Source: Flexivirga oryzae (GTDB lineage: Bacteria > Actinomycetota > Actinomycetes > Actinomycetales > Dermatophilaceae). From it: 64,000 nucleotides of DNA. The notes beneath the pieces are model-generated. The model was not told the DNA's origin. It did no database searches and worked only from the letters and a program-made list of their open reading frames with translations. The stretch lies in NCBI RefSeq assembly GCF_014190805.1, contig NZ_JACHVQ010000003.1:248001-312000 (forward strand), in the 5' to 3' direction. Positions 60,730 to 64,000 of this stretch are shown piece by piece. Positions within the stretch are counted from its first letter, which is position 1. The number at the start of each line of letters is the position of its first letter. A program made the translations under genes and the position numbers.

Positions 60730-61821
60730 TCAGCGCTCGACGTCGCCCTTGATGAAAGCCTCGAGCTGTGCGCGGCCCGCGGTGTCCTCGCGCTGCTCCG
60801 GCGGGGACTTCATCAGGTAGGCGGCCGGGGAGAGCAGGGGGCCGCCGATGCCGCGGTCCTTGCCGATCTTCGCGGCGCGGATGGCGTCGATGATGATGCC
60901 GGCGGAGTTGGGGGAGTCCCACACCTCGAGCTTGTACTCCAGGTTGAGCGGAACGTCACCGAATGCGCGACCCTCGAGACGCACGTAGGCCCACTTGCGG
61001 TCGTCGAGCCAGGCGACGTAGTCCGACGGGCCGATGTGCACGTTGCGGCCGTCCTTGATGCCGGCCAGCGGACCGGTCAGGTTGGAGGTGACGGCCTGGG
61101 TCTTGGAGACCTTCTTGGACTCCAGGCGCTCGCGCTCGAGCATGTTCTTGAAGTCCATGTTGCCGCCGACGTTCAGCTGGTAGGTGCGGTCCAGCGTGAC
61201 ACCGCGGTCCTCGAACAGCTTGGACATCACGCGGTGGGTGATGGTGGCACCGACCTGGCTCTTGATGTCGTCACCGATGATCGGGATGCCGGCGTCCTCG
61301 AACTTCTTGGCCCACTCCGGGTCGGAGGCGATGAAGACCGGCAGCGCGTTGACGAAGGCGACACCCGCGTCGATCGCGCACTGCGCGTAGAACTTGTCGG
61401 CCTGCTCCGAACCCACCGGCAGGTAGGACACGAGCACGTCGACCTTGGCGTCCTTGAGCGTCTGGACGACGTCGACCGGCTCGATGTCGGACTCGGTGAT
61501 GGTCTGGGAGTAGTACTTGCCGATGCCGTCCAGCGTGGTGCCGCGCTGCACGATGACACCGGTCGGGGGCACGTCGGCGATCTTGATGGTGCAGTTCTCC
61601 GAGGCGTTGATGGCCTCGGACAGGTCGAAGCCGACCTTCTTGGCGTCGACGTCGAACGCCGCAACGAACTCCACGTCCTTGACGTGGTATTCGCCGAACT
61701 TCACGTGCATCAGACCCGGCACGGTCGCCTCGGGCGATGCGTCCTTGTAGTACTCAACGCCCTGCACGAGCGAGCTCGCGCAGTTGCCGACGCCGACGAT
61801 GGCGACGCGAATGGAACCCAT
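60730..61821 (-). CDS. ino1: Myo-inositol-1-phosphate synthase
   Basis: A 363-residue actinobacterial-type inositol-3-phosphate synthase that turns glucose 6-phosphate into inositol phosphate for phosphatidylinositol and mycothiol. NAD motif V-A-I-V-G-V-G-N-C-A-S-S near residue 6. Blocks S-Y-L-P-V-G-S-E-Q-A near residue 137, G-D-D-I-K-S-Q-V-G-A-T near residue 190 and the C-terminal S-P-N-S-A-G are typical. Start ATG 61821 lies 3 bp past the padR stop, so padR and ino1 form an operon. Confidence 0.96.
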   Translation of the reverse strand: MGSIRVAIVGVGNCASSLVQGVEYYKDASPEATVPGLMHVKFGEYHVKDVEFVAAFDVDAKKVGFDLSEAINASENCTIKIADVPPTGVIVQRGTTLDGIGKYYSQTITESDIEPVDVVQTLKDAKVDVLVSYLPVGSEQADKFYAQCAIDAGVAFVNALPVFIASDPEWAKKFEDAGIPIIGDDIKSQVGATITHRVMSKLFEDRGVTLDRTYQLNVGGNMDFKNMLERERLESKKVSKTQAVTSNLTGPLAGIKDGRNVHIGPSDYVAWLDDRKWAYVRLEGRAFGDVPLNLEYKLEVWDSPNSAGIIIDAIRAAKIGKDRGIGGPLLSPAAYLMKSPPEQREDTAGRAQLEAFIKGDVER

Positions 61822-61823
61822 TT

Positions 61824-62483
61824 CTACTCCTTGTCGGATTTTTCGCTGCGGCCGGAGGTTTGCTCCGGGAGATCTTCAGCGACCGGCTGCTCGGCTGGCG
61901 CCGCGGTGCCGGGGTTGGTGGTGCGGTATGCCGACCGCTCCGTCTCGATCAGCTCGGACAGCCAGCGCACCTCGCGCTCGGTTGACTCGAGCCCGTGGCG
62001 GTGCAGCTCGGCGGTGTATTTGTCGGTGCGCTCGCGGCGCTCGCGGGACTGCTCCCGCGAGGCGTCCAGGCGCTCCTCGAGCCGACTGCGGCGACCCTCC
62101 AGGATGCGCAGGCGCACATCGCTGGATGCTCGGCCGAAGAAGGCGAAGTGGACGTCGAAGTTCTCGTCCTCCCACGAGGCGGGACCCGTCTGGGCCATGA
62201 GCGTCTGGAACTGCTCCTTGCCCTCTGCGGTCAGCTCGTAGGTGATCCTGCTGCGCTTGCCGCCCAGCCCGCCGGCCGCGTGGTCGTGGTCGGACGCGGA
62301 CCGCTCGGTGATCCAGCCGCGCTCGACCAGGCCGCGAAGCGCCGGGTAGAGCGAGCCGAACGACACCGCGCGGAAGGCGCCGAGCACACCGGACAGCTGC
62401 TTGCGCAGCTCGTAGCCGTGCAACGGTTGGTCGTGCAGCAACCCGAGGATCGCGAGCTCGAGTATGGCGCCGCGACGTGACAT
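61824..62483 (-). CDS. PadR-family transcriptional regulator
   Basis: A 219-residue PadR protein. The N-terminal winged helix has L-E-L-A-I-L-G-L-L near residue 8, L-H-G-Y-E-L-R-K-Q-L near residue 22, and F-G-S-L-Y-P-A-L near residue 44. A coiled C-terminal domain and acidic tail follow. ATG 62483 with GAGGAGG 6 bp upstream is preferred over ATG 62501. A palindrome at 62542-62562 is its likely operator. The padR-ino1 pair next to a penicillin-binding protein gene is common in Actinobacteria. Confidence 0.9.
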   Translation of the reverse strand: MSRRGAILELAILGLLHDQPLHGYELRKQLSGVLGAFRAVSFGSLYPALRGLVERGWITERSASDHDHAAGGLGGKRSRITYELTAEGKEQFQTLMAQTGPASWEDENFDVHFAFFGRASSDVRLRILEGRRSRLEERLDASREQSRERRERTDKYTAELHRHGLESTEREVRWLSELIETERSAYRTTNPGTAAPAEQPVAEDLPEQTSGRSEKSDKE

Positions 62484-62541
62484 GCGAAGCCTCCTCGTCA
62501 TCTCGTCGTCACCTGGATGTTGCCGCAAGCATACCTCATTC

Positions 62542-62562
62542 GATGTATCGGTTCGATACATC
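62542..62562. promoter_or_regulatory. Palindromic PadR-type operator
   Basis: GATGTATCG and CGATACATC form a perfect 9-bp inverted repeat with a 3-bp centre, the ATGT...ACAT pattern of PadR sites. It lies 60 bp upstream of padR and about 70 bp upstream of the divergent penicillin-binding protein gene, so it could control both. Confidence 0.75.
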
Positions 62563-62617
62563 TACCGCACATAGCGTGTCGATGGTCTCGCGATTCCCGA
62601 TCCCAAGCCGCGGCGGT

Positions 62618-62623
62618 TACCCT
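62618..62623 (+). promoter_or_regulatory. -10 element of a leaderless promoter for the penicillin-binding protein
   Basis: TACCCT stands 7 bp before the GTG at 62631, with no ribosome-binding site between. This matches the arrangement before cca. Confidence 0.55.
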
Positions 62624-62630
62624 TCATCGG

Positions 62631-64000
62631 GTGACAGATGAGCAGGATGTGCCTTCGCCGGGCGAGGACGACAACGGCGATGCCACGGTCGGGGGATCGG
62701 GCGGGCGAGCAGGTATGACGCGCGCGGACGCGCCGGGCCGCGGCTCCGGCAAGGGCCGGCGCCCGAAGAAGGAGCACGGCCTGTTCTTCAAGGTGTTCTG
62801 GCGCACCGTGCTCGGCTTCTGCATCGTCGGGGTGATCGGCTTCGTCGCCCTCCTGGTCATCTACCTGCGCACGCCGATCCCGCAGCCGCAGGCGGACGCG
62901 GGCAAGCAGGTGTCGATCGTCTACTACAGCGACGGCAAGACCGAGCTGGGCCGGTTCAGCACGATCAACCGGGAGGACGTCAAGCTCTCCCAGGTGCCGG
63001 AGGTCGTGCAGCACGAGTTCCTCGCCGCCGAGGACCGCGACTTCTACAAGAACTCCGGCGTCTCGGTCAGCGGCACGCTGCGCGCGGCGTGGAGCACGCT
63101 GTCCGGTGGGCAGGAGCAGGGCGGCTCGACCATCACCCAGCAATACGTCAAGAACTACTTCCTGACCCAGGACCGGTCGGTCAAGCGCAAGGTCAAGGAG
63201 ATCATGATCGCGCTGAAGATCGACCGGAAGTACTCCAAGGACCAGATCCTGCAGGACTACCTGAACAACATCTACTTCGGCCGCGGCGCCTACGGCATAC
63301 AGGCGGCCTCGCAGGCCTACTTCGGGGTCGACATCGACAAGGTCGACGCCAGCCAGGGCGCCTTCCTGGCCTCGGTGATCAACGCACCCGGCCTCTACGA
63401 CCCGCAGTACGGCGCGGCCGCCGAGGCCCGCGCCAACGCTCGGATGACCTACGTCCTGGACGGGATGGTCAAGGAGGGCTGGATGACGCCCGCCGAGCGG
63501 GCCAAACAACAGATGCCGGCGTTCAAGAAGTACAACCCCAACGCGGGCATCATCACCGGCCCGAACGGCTACATCGTCGCCGCCGTCCGCAGCGAGCTGC
63601 AGAACAAGCTCAAGCTGACCCCGGAGGACATCGACCGCGGTGGGCTGCGGATCACCACCACGATCGACAAGAAGTCCCAGCAGGCCGCCGTCGCCGCGGT
63701 CGACAAGAACGTCCCGAGCCAGACCGCGCGGCTGGACGCGCTGCACACCGGCCTCATCGCCGAGCAGCCGGACGGCGCGATCGTGGCGATGTACGGCGGG
63801 AAGAACATCGCCAAGGACGCGGTCAACTCCGCGACCGGGGCGCACCTGCAGGGCGGTTCGAGCTTCAAGGCGTTCGCGCTGACCGCGGCGCTGCAGGACG
63901 GCATGACGATGGACACGCAGTTCAGCGGCGCCTCCCCGTTGCTGTTGCCGGGCAGCGGCGGCAAGACCACCAAGGTCCTCAACGACAACGGCGAGCAGTT
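62631..64000 (+). CDS. Class A penicillin-binding protein (C-terminal part beyond window)
   Basis: A bifunctional peptidoglycan glycosyltransferase/transpeptidase. After an acidic cytoplasmic tail and a Lys/Arg cluster comes a transmembrane helix near residues 62-84. The GT51 motifs are A-A-E-D-R-D-F-Y near residue 134, G-G-S-T-I-T-Q-Q-Y-V-K-N near residue 164, and R-K-x-K-E-I-M-I-A-L-K near residue 185. The transpeptidase SxxK appears as G-G-S-S-F-K-A-F near residue 413. The window ends before SxN and KTG. GTG 62631 is chosen for its leaderless promoter. Divergent from padR. Confidence 0.93.
   Translation, partial: MTDEQDVPSPGEDDNGDATVGGSGGRAGMTRADAPGRGSGKGRRPKKEHGLFFKVFWRTVLGFCIVGVIGFVALLVIYLRTPIPQPQADAGKQVSIVYYSDGKTELGRFSTINREDVKLSQVPEVVQHEFLAAEDRDFYKNSGVSVSGTLRAAWSTLSGGQEQGGSTITQQYVKNYFLTQDRSVKRKVKEIMIALKIDRKYSKDQILQDYLNNIYFGRGAYGIQAASQAYFGVDIDKVDASQGAFLASVINAPGLYDPQYGAAAEARANARMTYVLDGMVKEGWMTPAERAKQQMPAFKKYNPNAGIITGPNGYIVAAVRSELQNKLKLTPEDIDRGGLRITTTIDKKSQQAAVAAVDKNVPSQTARLDALHTGLIAEQPDGAIVAMYGGKNIAKDAVNSATGAHLQGGSSFKAFALTAALQDGMTMDTQFSGASPLLLPGSGGKTTKVLNDNGEQ

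Noticed and set aside
1..64000. tRNA, rRNA, or prophage genes
   Set aside because: No cloverleaf, rRNA signature, integrase, or structural phage gene could be recognised in any part of the window.

Overview
This is a high-GC (roughly 70 percent by eye) actinobacterial chromosome segment next to the replication origin. The order dnaA (minus strand, cut by the left edge), then rpmH, rnpA, yidD, yidC, khpB/jag, rsmG, parA, parB, followed by trxA, trxB, an anti-sigma gene, sigM, a pseudokinase and murJ, is the conserved origin arrangement of Actinobacteria. Hopanoid genes, leaderless TANNNT promoters, inositol-phosphate synthase and a PadR gene fit the order Micrococcales, perhaps Dermacoccaceae. 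The family-level placement is inference; no rRNA lies in the window.

Layout. 1-6650: dnaA edge, DnaA boxes, ribosomal and membrane-insertion genes, then parAB with three off-consensus parS sites. 6650-7266: repeat-rich non-coding DNA. 7267-18275 (minus strand): thioredoxin system, SigM with its anti-sigma factor, a surface pseudokinase, a GT-C-like membrane protein, the lipid II flippase MurJ, a large DUF6049-type surface protein and a Nudix hydrolase. 18390-20392: tRNA CCA-adding enzyme and a small membrane protein, both apparently leaderless. 20527-30899 (minus strand): a tight hopanoid operon hpnC-hpnD-hpnE::prenyl synthase-shc-hpnG::ispH-hpnH-dxs with two gene fusions and its own MEP-pathway enzymes, divergent from a PucR-type regulator. 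32224-32891: VapBC toxin-antitoxin pair. 33096-37698: a PAP2/wax-ester-synthase fusion preceded by 57-bp tandem repeats, then membrane proteins and an SDR. 37804-39324: an iron-box-preceded aryl-carrier protein and a Fes-like esterase. 39473-41808: DHA2 exporter with divergent TetR. 41875-44702: PabAB and PabC (4-aminobenzoate, folate). 44872-49114: two paralogous Ser/Thr kinases flanking a lipoprotein; the second is frameshifted. 49218-55418: DHA2 exporter plus MarR, VOC protein, TetR, a decayed DHA2 exporter and an SGNH esterase. 55428-58062: NYN/LOTUS protein and a complete IS1380-type element with 4-bp CTAG duplications. 58330-64000: secreted SGNH lipase, HIT-like protein, SDR, ino1, padR and a class A penicillin-binding protein cut by the right edge.

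The most unusual signal is not a gene. The degenerate octamer GTATGNCG (or CGNCATAC) occurs about 78 times on both strands and in all reading frames, forcing rare codons such as ATA, TAT, GTA and GCA. It is absent from the insertion sequence and nearly absent from the dnaA-parB core. Hand counting suggests about tenfold enrichment over base composition. I know of no described function for it.
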